Of a stretch of DNA of 32,299 bases, positions 25,803 through 32,299 are shown in pieces. Position numbers and translations under genes: made by a program. The first letter of the stretch is position 1, and every line of letters starts with the position of its first letter. The notes beneath the pieces were generated by a model, which was given only the letters and a program-made list of their open reading frames with translations, made no database searches and was not told the DNA's origin. The DNA comes from Paraburkholderia sp. (GTDB taxonomy: Bacteria; Pseudomonadota; Gammaproteobacteria; Burkholderiales; Burkholderiaceae), in assembly GCF_026225065.1 (NCBI RefSeq), contig NZ_JAMFSB010000353.1:1-32299 (forward strand), in the 5' to 3' direction.

Positions 25803-27350
25803 ATGACTGAGGCGATGAGCAAAAACGTGAGCGGGCCAGTGATCCGCTTGCATCCCGCCGACAACGTGGTAATTGCACGCATCGACGTGGCAATCGGTAC
25901 GCCGGTTCCGTCGGAAGATTTTGTTTGCCGCAGTCAGGTGACCGCGGGCTACAAGATCGCAGCGAAGCCCATCAAAAAAGGCGAGCCGGTTCGCAAATAC
26001 AACGTGGTGATCGGTTTCGCCGCGACGGATATTGCGCCAGGCACGATGGTGCATAGCCATAACGTCGAGTTCCGCGAGTTCGACCGGGACTACGCATTCG
26101 GCGCGGACTACCAGCCCGTGGAGATGGTGCCCGAAGCGGAGCGCGCCACGTTCCAGGGCATCGTGCGGGACAACGGCGAGGTTGCCACGCGCAACTACAT
26201 CGGCGTGCTGTCGACAGTCAATTGTTCGGCCACGGTTGCACACCGGATCGCCGAATGGTTCACGCCGGAACGGCTGGCGGACTACCCCAACGTCGACGGC
26301 GTGGTTGCGTTCACTCACTCGATCGGTTGCGGCATGGAGATGAGCGGCGAGCCGATGGCGCTGCTGCGCCGAACGATGGCGGGTTACGCGCGCCATCCCA
26401 ATCTCGCCGCGGCGTTGATCGTCGGGCTGGGATGCGAGCGCAATCAGCTGGCCGGACTGATGGATCAGGAAGACCTGAAGGTTGATTCGCGGCTGCACAC
26501 ATTCATCATGCAGGAGAATGGCGGCACCCGCCGGACCATTGAGGCCGGCGTGGCTGCGGTCCAGGCCCTGCTGCCCGAGGCGAATCGCGTGAAGCGCACG
26601 ACGGTTTCCGCGAGCCACCTGAAGATCGGCCTGCAGTGCGGCGGCTCGGACGGCTTTTCGTCGATCACGGCAAATCCTTCGCTCGGCGCAGCGATGGACC
26701 TGCTGGTCCGTCATGGCGGCACGGCCATCCTCTCCGAAACACCCGAAATCTACGGCGTAGAACATACGCTTACGCGGCGCGCGGTCAGCCGCGAAGTCGG
26801 CGAAAAGCTGGTTGCGCGGATCCGCTGGTGGAAAGACGAGTATTCGGTCGGTCGAGACGTTCAGATCAACGGACAGGTCAGCCCTGGCAATCAGGTGGGC
26901 GGACTCGCGAACATCTTCGAAAAGTCGATTGGATCCGCGATGAAAGGCGGCACTGGCCCGCTGATGGAAGTGTATCGATACGCCGAGCGGGTGAAGCAGG
27001 CTGGACTCGTTTTCATGGACACGCCTGGTTTCGACCCCGTCTCGGCGACGGGTCAGATCGCCGGCGGCGCGAATCTGATTGCCTTCACCACAGGGCGTGG
27101 TTCGATGTTCGGCGCCAAGCCTGTGCCGTCGCTGAAGCTCGCCACCAACACGCCGATGTACGACCGTCTCACTGAAGACATGGATCTGAACTGCGGCGGG
27201 ATTCTGGATGGCGTTGCGTCGATCCACAGCACGGGCCAGAAAATCTTCGACGCTATTCTTGCAGCCGCGTCGGGCGAGCACACGAAGAGCGAAATGCTCG
27301 GGCTAGGCGACCACGAATTCGTGCCGTGGCAGATCGGCATCATGAGTTGA
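25803..27350 (+). CDS. UxaA/GarD-family altronate or galactarate dehydratase
   Basis: This is an iron-dependent sugar-acid dehydratase of 515 residues. Residues about 14-90 form the N-terminal SAF domain (HPADNVVIARIDVAIGTPV to PGTMVHSHN). The C-terminal catalytic domain shows VGLGCERNQ, LQCGGSDGFSSITANPS, SPGNQVGGLANIFEKS and FTTGRGSMFGAK. Its length lies between E. coli UxaA (495) and GarD (523). Sequence alone does not settle the substrate, but a uronate dehydrogenase-like enzyme and a lactonase in the regulon favour galactarate over altronate. The ATG at 25803 follows GAAGG; an ATG four codons later is possible. It heads an operon with the MFS gene at 27464. Confidence 0.88.
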   Translation: MTEAMSKNVSGPVIRLHPADNVVIARIDVAIGTPVPSEDFVCRSQVTAGYKIAAKPIKKGEPVRKYNVVIGFAATDIAPGTMVHSHNVEFREFDRDYAFGADYQPVEMVPEAERATFQGIVRDNGEVATRNYIGVLSTVNCSATVAHRIAEWFTPERLADYPNVDGVVAFTHSIGCGMEMSGEPMALLRRTMAGYARHPNLAAALIVGLGCERNQLAGLMDQEDLKVDSRLHTFIMQENGGTRRTIEAGVAAVQALLPEANRVKRTTVSASHLKIGLQCGGSDGFSSITANPSLGAAMDLLVRHGGTAILSETPEIYGVEHTLTRRAVSREVGEKLVARIRWWKDEYSVGRDVQINGQVSPGNQVGGLANIFEKSIGSAMKGGTGPLMEVYRYAERVKQAGLVFMDTPGFDPVSATGQIAGGANLIAFTTGRGSMFGAKPVPSLKLATNTPMYDRLTEDMDLNCGGILDGVASIHSTGQKIFDAILAAASGEHTKSEMLGLGDHEFVPWQIGIMS

Positions 27351-27463
27351 GTTCTTCATGCCGCTTCCTGCCAGGCCTGTCAACAAGTCGTACCTCCATG
27401 ACACTCGTTAGAAGTGCCAGATAACAAAATCCGTCGCCCCTACTTACACGGAATAGAGACAAC

Positions 27464-28756
27464 ATGAAGACTGGGAAGTATCGCTACGTTGTCGCCTTGC
27501 TGCTGTTTATTGCAGGTGCGATCAATTACATGGACCGCGCGGCGCTCGGTGTGGTCGCACCTATCATCAACAAGCAGCTGGGTCTTTCCCCGTCGCAACT
27601 CGGCGTGGTGTTCAGCAGTTTCTTCTTCGGCTATTCCATCTTTGCAGTCGTCGGCGGCCAGCTCGCCGACAAGTACGGACCGCGGCGGGTTTTCTCCTGG
27701 GCTATGGGGACATGGTCCATTCTCTGCGGACTGACCGCGGCCGCGACCGGATTCGGCACACTACTCATTTCCCGGGCGCTGTTCGGCTTCGGCGAAGGTC
27801 CAATGAATTCGACGACCAACCGGACCATCACCAACTGGTTTCCCCGGCATGAGACTGCAACCATGGTCGGCTTTACGTTTTCGGGCCAGACGGTAGGCAG
27901 TGCGATCGCCGGGCCGGTGGTCGGGCTGATTGCCATCGCTTACGGTTGGCGCACGTCGTTTGTGATCATCGCGGCGCTCGGGCTGACGTGGATCGTCGCA
28001 TGGCGCATATTCGCGACCGACAAGCCGGCGCAAAGCGCGCGGGTCGGCGCGGCCGAACGCGAGATGGTCGAAGCGAGCCGCAGCGCGGCGCATCCGGCAG
28101 AGGGCGGCGATGAGAGCACACCGTTGCGCAGCTACCTGTTTCGTCCGAGCACGCTTGCACTTGGCGTTGGCCTGTTCGCAGTGAACTACACGCTGTTCGT
28201 GTTCATCTCGTGGATGCCGAGCTATTTCACCAACGCGCTGCATCTGGACATGAAGCACATGAGTATCCTGAGCGCGGTGCCATGGGCATGCGGCGGGATT
28301 GGCTACTTCGGCGGCGGCCTGCTTGCCGATGCGTGTTTCAAGCGCATGAGCAACAAGCTGCTGGCGCGCAAGCTCTCAGCGACTGTGCCGCTCGCGCTAT
28401 CGGGTCTCGCTCTGCTCGGTGTTAGCGTGGTCGATTCCGTGATACCCGCAGTACTGCTCGTAGCGTCCGCCGTGCTGTTCCTGACGGCTTCGTCGCAAGC
28501 GTGCTGGGCCACCATGCACGAGCTTGTGCCAGGCAGGCATCTGGGCGGGGTAAGCGGCTTTGTTCACCTGATAAGCAATATTTCGGGCATCGTCGGTCCG
28601 ACCATGATGGGTCTGGCGGTCCAGTACTTCGGCGGTTACAGCAGCGGCTTCGTGCTCGGCGCGGCGGTCGATCTGGTCGGCGTGCTGGCAATGCTGCTGG
28701 TCATCGGCCGGCGAGGGGCCGCCACCGCAGACAAGACGCAGACTACCGCTGCATAA
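27464..28756 (+). CDS. MFS sugar-acid transporter, ACS family (copy 2)
   Basis: This is a 430-residue inner-membrane proton symporter with 12 predicted helices. It begins MKTGKYRYVVALLLFIAG and shares AGAINYMDRAALG, NWFPRHETATM and GFTFSGQT with the carrier at 18521; the two have the same length and are plainly paralogues. They differ most in the central loop after the sixth helix (residues about 195-225) and in the tail. It lies 113 bases after the dehydratase gene with no evident promoter between, so it is probably co-transcribed with it and under the paired operators at 25642 and 25739. The two carriers may serve related acids, for example a uronate and an aldarate. Confidence 0.92.
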   Translation: MKTGKYRYVVALLLFIAGAINYMDRAALGVVAPIINKQLGLSPSQLGVVFSSFFFGYSIFAVVGGQLADKYGPRRVFSWAMGTWSILCGLTAAATGFGTLLISRALFGFGEGPMNSTTNRTITNWFPRHETATMVGFTFSGQTVGSAIAGPVVGLIAIAYGWRTSFVIIAALGLTWIVAWRIFATDKPAQSARVGAAEREMVEASRSAAHPAEGGDESTPLRSYLFRPSTLALGVGLFAVNYTLFVFISWMPSYFTNALHLDMKHMSILSAVPWACGGIGYFGGGLLADACFKRMSNKLLARKLSATVPLALSGLALLGVSVVDSVIPAVLLVASAVLFLTASSQACWATMHELVPGRHLGGVSGFVHLISNISGIVGPTMMGLAVQYFGGYSSGFVLGAAVDLVGVLAMLLVIGRRGAATADKTQTTAA

Positions 28757-28778
28757 GCGGCTAGGGTAGCTGCCGCTT
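28755..28778 (+). terminator. Weak hairpin at the end of the second MFS gene
   Basis: AAGCGGC (28755-28761), which begins inside the stop codon, and GCCGCTT (28772-28778) pair over 7 bp with a 10-base loop. No U-tract follows. Confidence 0.4.
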
Positions 28779-28825
28779 GCCATCACCTACCGCCGCTGCC
28801 GACTAACTGTGAGGTCCGGTCCAGG

Positions 28826-29083
28826 CTAATACACGTTGGTCGGGCGCGAGCGCTCCGGCCGACTTTCCCCGCGGTCGAATTGCCCTTTCGCGAATTCCAT
28901 TTCAGTCATATGGAGTTCTACCCAATCCCAGATTCCGCAGATCTTGTCCAGCAGGCTGCGTCTCAAAGGCGTCAGCTGATAATCGACGCGCGGTTTTCCG
29001 GAATTCGTGGCGCCGCCCCAGCGCGCACTCGCGGCATGAACTAACCCACATCCGATGCGCTGCCTCATTTCTGCAAATGTCAT
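28826..29083 (-). pseudogene. Remnant of an HxlR-family regulator
   Basis: The minus strand encodes 85 residues whose last two thirds (PRVDYQLTPLRRSLLDKICG, then IWDWVELHM) match the end of HxlR-type winged-helix regulators, where PPRVEYSLTPLGRSL is usual. Before it, MTFAEMRQRI resembles the RRFNELRRAL segment and CGLVHAA the DGLVHR segment. The stretch that should lie between them, the recognition helix region (about a dozen residues), is missing. The N-terminal part with the usual Cys is not found in any frame upstream. It therefore looks like a decayed gene with a deletion and a lost 5' end. The rest of the 28757-29280 gap shows only the palindromic site at 29131. Confidence 0.6.
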
Positions 29084-29130
29084 TTGCGAATGCGGGCATT
29101 TTGCCGCTGCTCACCTCATGGCAAGATTCA

Positions 29131-29145
29131 AATATCGATAATTTG
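29131..29145. promoter_or_regulatory. Near-palindrome like the 21030 GntR-type site
   Basis: AATATCGATAATTTG at 29131-29145 shares the 13-base string TATCGATAATTTG with the region of the palindrome at 21030. Five of six positions of the 12-bp palindrome are kept. It is framed by AGATTC (29124-29129) and GAATCT (29152-29157), a wider inverted repeat. It lies about 140 bases before the cupin-yqhD operon. Confidence 0.45.
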
Positions 29146-29280
29146 TACAACGAATCTACGAGCCGGGAACATCGCAATGGACGAGCAGAAAACAGATTTT
29201 GGCAGTGAACCGGCCAGACATGATCCGTCCTGGCGCATGTTTCGCCCGCTGCCTGTCTCTACCCTAATCTGGAGTGCAAA

Positions 29281-29685
29281 TTGTTTAAATTCTTTGACCT
29301 TCAAAAAGTTATCAGCCAATTCCCTGACGAGGCAGATAGCACAATCGTCGACACCTACCTCACCGACGAACCGTCCGCGAGCTCAAGACTTTTTCGTGTT
29401 TATTATCCGATACCTCGCCATTACCACGAAACGTGCGAGGAGCATCTGTACCTCCTGACCGGGAAGGTCACCTTTGCGATTGAGGACGAGGCGCCTCGCG
29501 TCCTTACCGCGGGCCAGCTGGTCACCTTTGAGCGGAACACCGTACATGCAATAACGGAAATACTGGAGTCGCCGGCGGTCTTTTTTACCGTGGACGCTCC
29601 GCGTCGTGTACCGACTGATGTTGTGTATGTGAATCCCGATGACGCAACTATTCGACCTTTTGTGACTCATCTTGAAGATATCTGA
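29281..29685 (+). CDS. Small cupin-domain protein
   Basis: This is a single-cupin beta-barrel protein of 134 residues. The first cupin motif is seen in PIPRHYHETCEEHLYLLTGKVTF (His-x-His and Glu as metal ligands) and the second in LVTFERNTVHAIT (His). There is no signal peptide. The only reasonable start is a TTG at 29281, supported by a good ribosome site (CTGGAG, 6 bases before). It is followed 24 bases later by the yqhD-type gene, so the two are likely one operon. Cupins of this type can be sugar isomerases, dioxygenases or binding proteins; the function is not assignable. Confidence 0.78.
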   Translation: MFKFFDLQKVISQFPDEADSTIVDTYLTDEPSASSRLFRVYYPIPRHYHETCEEHLYLLTGKVTFAIEDEAPRVLTAGQLVTFERNTVHAITEILESPAVFFTVDAPRRVPTDVVYVNPDDATIRPFVTHLEDI

Positions 29686-29709
29686 AAATCAGTAAGGAAC
29701 AGAGATCCA

Positions 29710-30864
29710 ATGCAAAATTTTACGTTTCATAACCCCACCCGCATTATTTTCGGCGAAGGCCAGATCGCTGCGCTTGACGCCCACGTACCGCGCGGAGCGC
29801 GCGTGCTGATCACCTCTGGCGGCGGCAGTATCAAGAGCAACGGTGTGCTCGCGCAAGTACAGGCGGCGCTCGGGGAGCGTGCCTTGTTCGTATTCGAAGG
29901 TATCGAACCCAATCCCACCTACGAAACCTTGATGCAAGCGGTTGCTGTCGCACGCGAGCAGAACATCGACTTTCTTCTGGCTGTCGGGGGTGGCTCCGTG
30001 ATTGATGGCACCAAGTTCATCGCAGCCGCACTGAAGTTCAATGGCGAGCCGTGGGACATCCTGGCCCGGCAGGTCGAAGTGCATGACGCGATGCCGTTCG
30101 GTAGTGTTCTGACGCTGCCCGCTACGGGCTCTGAAATGAACAATGGCGGTGTCATCAGCCACCGCGCGAAAGGCGACAAGTTGCCGTTCCGCAGTGAAGC
30201 GACGTATCCGGTCTTCTCGGTGCTCGATCCGACGACGACCTATTCGCTGCCAGCCCGGCAAATTGCCAACGGTGTGGTCGACGCGTTCGTGCATATCGTC
30301 GAGCAATACCTGACCTATCCTGTCGAAGCAAAGGTGCAGGACCGTTTCGCCGAAGGCTTGTTGCTCACGTTGACTGAAGTCGGGCCGCAAGCACTGGCCG
30401 AGCCGAAAAACTATGCCGTGCGGGCCAACCTGATGTGGACCGCGACGCTGGCGCTGAACGGCTTGATCGGCGCCGGTGTGCCGCAGGATTGGGCGACGCA
30501 TATGCTCGGTCACGAGATTACCGCGCTGCATGGCCTCGATCATGCGCAAACGCTTGCAATCGTGCTTCCGGCGATGCTGACCGTGCGCAAGGAACAGAAA
30601 CGCGCGAAGTTGCTGCAGTACGCCGAGCGCGTATGGAACATTACCGAAGGCAGCGAGGACGAACGCATCGATGCGGCGATCAGTGCGACCCGCGTGTTCT
30701 TCGAGAGAATGACCGTCGGTACCCGCCTGCGTGATTACAAGATCGACGGCCAGTCCGTCGCCACGCTGATCGCGAAACTGGAAGAACACGGGATGACGGC
30801 GTTGGGCGAACGCGGCGACGTGACGCCTGAGGTTAGCCGTCAAGTCTATCAACTTGCGGTCTGA
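29710..30864 (+). CDS. yqhD: NADPH-dependent aldehyde reductase, YqhD type
   Basis: This is an iron-containing (type III) alcohol dehydrogenase of 384 residues, cytosolic, that reduces short and medium aldehydes with NADPH. It closely follows E. coli YqhD in order and spacing: the nucleotide loop GGGSVIDGTKFIAAA (94-108), and metal ligands Asp191, His195, His264 and His278, each 3 positions before the E. coli ligands. QDWATHMLGHEITALHGLDH is nearly the family consensus. The ATG at 29710 has GTAAGGAACAGAG before it. In E. coli the gene is induced by aldehydes through an AraC-type neighbour; none is present here. Instead a cupin gene precedes it and a beta-hydroxyacid dehydrogenase gene follows. 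Confidence 0.93.
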   Translation: MQNFTFHNPTRIIFGEGQIAALDAHVPRGARVLITSGGGSIKSNGVLAQVQAALGERALFVFEGIEPNPTYETLMQAVAVAREQNIDFLLAVGGGSVIDGTKFIAAALKFNGEPWDILARQVEVHDAMPFGSVLTLPATGSEMNNGGVISHRAKGDKLPFRSEATYPVFSVLDPTTTYSLPARQIANGVVDAFVHIVEQYLTYPVEAKVQDRFAEGLLLTLTEVGPQALAEPKNYAVRANLMWTATLALNGLIGAGVPQDWATHMLGHEITALHGLDHAQTLAIVLPAMLTVRKEQKRAKLLQYAERVWNITEGSEDERIDAAISATRVFFERMTVGTRLRDYKIDGQSVATLIAKLEEHGMTALGERGDVTPEVSRQVYQLAV

Positions 30865-30906
30865 GCGCGCCCGCGTCCGTCCGGCGCATTACTTTGGAAT
30901 GTCACA

Positions 30907-31809
30907 ATGAAGATCGGATTTATTGGCCTTGGCTCCATGGGCGCCGCAATCGCAGCGAACCTCATCGAGTCAGGATATGAAGTGCATGTTTTCAACCGTA
31001 CTCCGGCACGCGCTGAACGGTTGCGCGAAGCGGGCGCAAGGGTTGCGACCAGTCCCGCGGACGCAGCGCGGTCGGCCGACGTCGTGTTTACGATGGTGGC
31101 TGACGATGCCGCACACACAGCCGTGACGTTCGGCGAAGCGGGTATCGCCACGATGCTGAAGCCGGGCGGGGTACACATCTCGATGAGCACGATCAGTGTC
31201 GCAACGGCACAGGACCACGCAACGAAGTATCGCGAAGCAGGTCTGGGCTTCGTGTCGGCGCCCGTTTTTGGCCGACCCGACGCCGCGGCGGCACGCAAGC
31301 TCTTTATCATGGCCGCGGGCGCTGATGAGCATCTCAAGGTCGCCGTTCCGCTCCTTGAACGCCTTGGGCAGTCGGTCGGCATCGTCGGCTCGGATCCTTC
31401 TCAAGCGAACCTCGTCAAGCTGATCGGCAATTTCATGCTGTCCGTGATCATCGAAACGCTGGGCGAAGCGTGTGCGGTAGCGGGCAAGGCAGGCCTTGAC
31501 CCGATGCATCTCGTCGAATTGCTGACCAGCGCAAATTTCAACGCGGCGCCATACAAGATCTACGGCCCGCTGATTGCATCACAGCGCTTCCAGCCGCCCG
31601 GCTTTGCGTTGCCTCTTGGTCAGAAAGACAACCGGTTGATGCTGGCTGCCGCCGAGTCGCTCGGGGTCCCCCTGCCGCTTGCCAGCCTCGTCCACGACCG
31701 ATTCCTCACGTTGCGGTCAAAAGGGCTCGGTGCGGAGAGCGACTGGTCTGCGGTCGCACTGTGCGCGTTGTCCGACGCGGGCTTGAACAAGCAGCAACTC
31801 GGTGCGTGA
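30907..31809 (+). CDS. Beta-hydroxyacid dehydrogenase family (HIBADH / tartronate-semialdehyde reductase-like)
   Basis: This is a cytosolic NAD(P)-dependent dehydrogenase of 300 residues. The Rossmann motif GFIGLGSMG spans 4-12; NRT at 30-32 suggests NADPH. The substrate-binding segment HISMSTIS (90-97) and the catalytic Lys171 (LVKLIGN) are present. The usual APVSGG motif reads APVFGRPDAA here, a variant seen in a branch of the family whose substrates are not well known, so a plain tartronate-semialdehyde or hydroxyisobutyrate role is uncertain. It begins 42 bases after yqhD, probably in the same operon. A 14-bp inverted repeat follows its stop. Confidence 0.88.
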   Translation: MKIGFIGLGSMGAAIAANLIESGYEVHVFNRTPARAERLREAGARVATSPADAARSADVVFTMVADDAAHTAVTFGEAGIATMLKPGGVHISMSTISVATAQDHATKYREAGLGFVSAPVFGRPDAAAARKLFIMAAGADEHLKVAVPLLERLGQSVGIVGSDPSQANLVKLIGNFMLSVIIETLGEACAVAGKAGLDPMHLVELLTSANFNAAPYKIYGPLIASQRFQPPGFALPLGQKDNRLMLAAAESLGVPLPLASLVHDRFLTLRSKGLGAESDWSAVALCALSDAGLNKQQLGA

Positions 31810-31814
31810 GCCCG

Positions 31815-31868
31815 CCGGACAAGCCTGCGAAGCGCCAATCAGACCCGGCGCCATGCAGGCTTGTCCGG
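31815..31868. repeat. 14-bp perfect inverted repeat between convergent genes
   Basis: CCGGACAAGCCTGC (31815-31828) and GCAGGCTTGTCCGG (31855-31868) are perfect complements around a 26-base loop. The loop holds a smaller stem, GCGCC (31832-31836) with GGCGC (31847-31851). The right arm lies inside the last codons of the minus-strand cupin gene. It could be a bidirectional terminator, but both arms also spell PDKPA when read from opposite strands, so it may be an inverted copy of the cupin gene's end. Confidence 0.75.
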
Positions 31869-32177
31869 ATCCGAAAGTTGCAGGTCAACCGGACCCATCC
31901 CGAACACCGCGACGACGACCGGCTCTTTCACATGCCGCGGCACGCCATCATAGTGCGGCGTGCGCGCGGCACGTTTGACAAAGCCACCAGCTGGGACCGG
32001 TACCGCGTCTTGAGGTGCGAAATCAGGGCCGCTGTTGACCCACCAGGTGCCCGACACTACGACCTGGATCCGATCGGTCGCGTACGAATGCGGTGCGCTG
32101 AACCAACCGGGATTCCATTTCATCATCACGAGATACAAGCCAGGTTTGTTGACGTCGCCGTAGAGTGGCGCCCTCAC
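31839..32177 (-). CDS. Cupin-domain protein, probably missing its N-terminus
   Basis: The 112 visible residues are a single-cupin domain: YGDVNKPGLYLVMMKWNPG, APHSYATDRIQVVVSGTWW and PAGGFVKRAARTPHYDG. Relatives of this family normally have a further 20-50 N-terminal residues, often with a signal peptide. The only start in frame is a GTG at 32177 without a ribosome site. The frame stays open upstream for about 20 more codons, with sequence like NLPLKLKVIF that fits the family, and then meets a TGA. No ATG is available in that stretch. The gene may have lost its start or signal region by mutation, or may use a non-standard start. In the first cupin motif the second His is replaced (APHSYATDR). 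Confidence 0.6.
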   Translation of the reverse strand: MRAPLYGDVNKPGLYLVMMKWNPGWFSAPHSYATDRIQVVVSGTWWVNSGPDFAPQDAVPVPAGGFVKRAARTPHYDGVPRHVKEPVVVAVFGMGPVDLQLSDPDKPAWRRV

Positions 32178-32299
32178 GCCATGGACGCAAAAGATAACTT
32201 TGAGTTTGAGCGGCAGATTCCGTTGTGCCGCTCCGATTCAGTCCTTGATTTGCGTCACAAGAAGTAATATAAAAATGTCATATGTCGCGCTCAACTCTC

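Noticed and set aside
25734..27281. 515-codon open frame on the minus strand
   Set aside because: Shadow of the UxaA/GarD-type gene, typical of long antisense frames in high-GC DNA.
29084..29458. 124-codon plus-strand frame overlapping the start of the cupin gene
   Set aside because: No family match, weak ribosome site, and most of it overlaps the cupin frame, which has a better start signal. A short leader peptide from the ATG at 29177 cannot be fully excluded.

Overview
The window looks like a chromosomal piece of a high-GC betaproteobacterium of the Burkholderiales, most like Paraburkholderia or Burkholderia. The evidence is a groES-groEL operon with a CIRCE operator, a Burkholderia-type trimeric porin, and the mix of sulfur-acquisition and sugar-acid genes. 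No tRNA, rRNA, CRISPR array, transposase or integrase was recognised.

Layout. (1) 1-1650: groEL (3' end cut by the window) and groES on the minus strand behind a CIRCE/sigma70 promoter. (2) 1826-3659: a soxC-soxD pair, a periplasmic molybdenum sulfite/sulfane dehydrogenase and its monohaem cytochrome, without other sox genes. (3) 3747-5700: a probable operon of an unknown 82-residue protein, an SDR protein that lacks the usual catalytic Tyr, and a CmcJ/NvfI-family oxidoreductase. (4) 5738-6937: porin, then about 740 bases without a convincing gene. (5) 7675-14445: two complete sulfonate/nitrate-type ABC transporters facing each other, and behind the second a TauD-type dioxygenase. (6) 14607-16519: a YheO/DauR-type PAS-HTH regulator and a threonine-synthase-like PLP enzyme. 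(7) 16628-17335: a phoU paralogue away from pst genes. (8) 17397-28756: a sugar-acid island holding an SMP-30 lactonase, two paralogous ACS-family MFS carriers, a 2-hydroxyacid dehydrogenase, an IlvD/Edd dehydratase, a GntR regulator, a uronate dehydrogenase-like enzyme, a LacI regulator and a UxaA/GarD-type dehydratase. (9) 28826-32177: an HxlR regulator remnant, a cupin, a YqhD-type aldehyde reductase, a beta-hydroxyacid dehydrogenase and a damaged-looking cupin gene.

The clearest system is region 8. Five copies of one 12-bp LacI-type operator (GAAAGCGMTTAC or its complement, M = A or C) lie at 18399, 18495, 20979, 25642 and 25739, at all three promoter regions of the island and at no other place I could find. 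Two of the promoters share one design: an operator 2 bp before the -35, a 17-bp spacer, and a second operator 96-97 bp downstream in the leader. This suggests a single regulon run by the LacI protein encoded inside the island, probably with DNA looping. The enzymes fit oxidative uronate breakdown (uronate -> aldarolactone -> aldarate -> deoxy-keto-aldarate). The later enzymes are not in the window, and the substrates of the IlvD/Edd dehydratase and the 2-hydroxyacid dehydrogenase are open. A second palindrome (ATTATCGATAAT) before the operon that encodes the GntR protein recurs in near-identical form upstream of the cupin-yqhD operon and may link the two regions.
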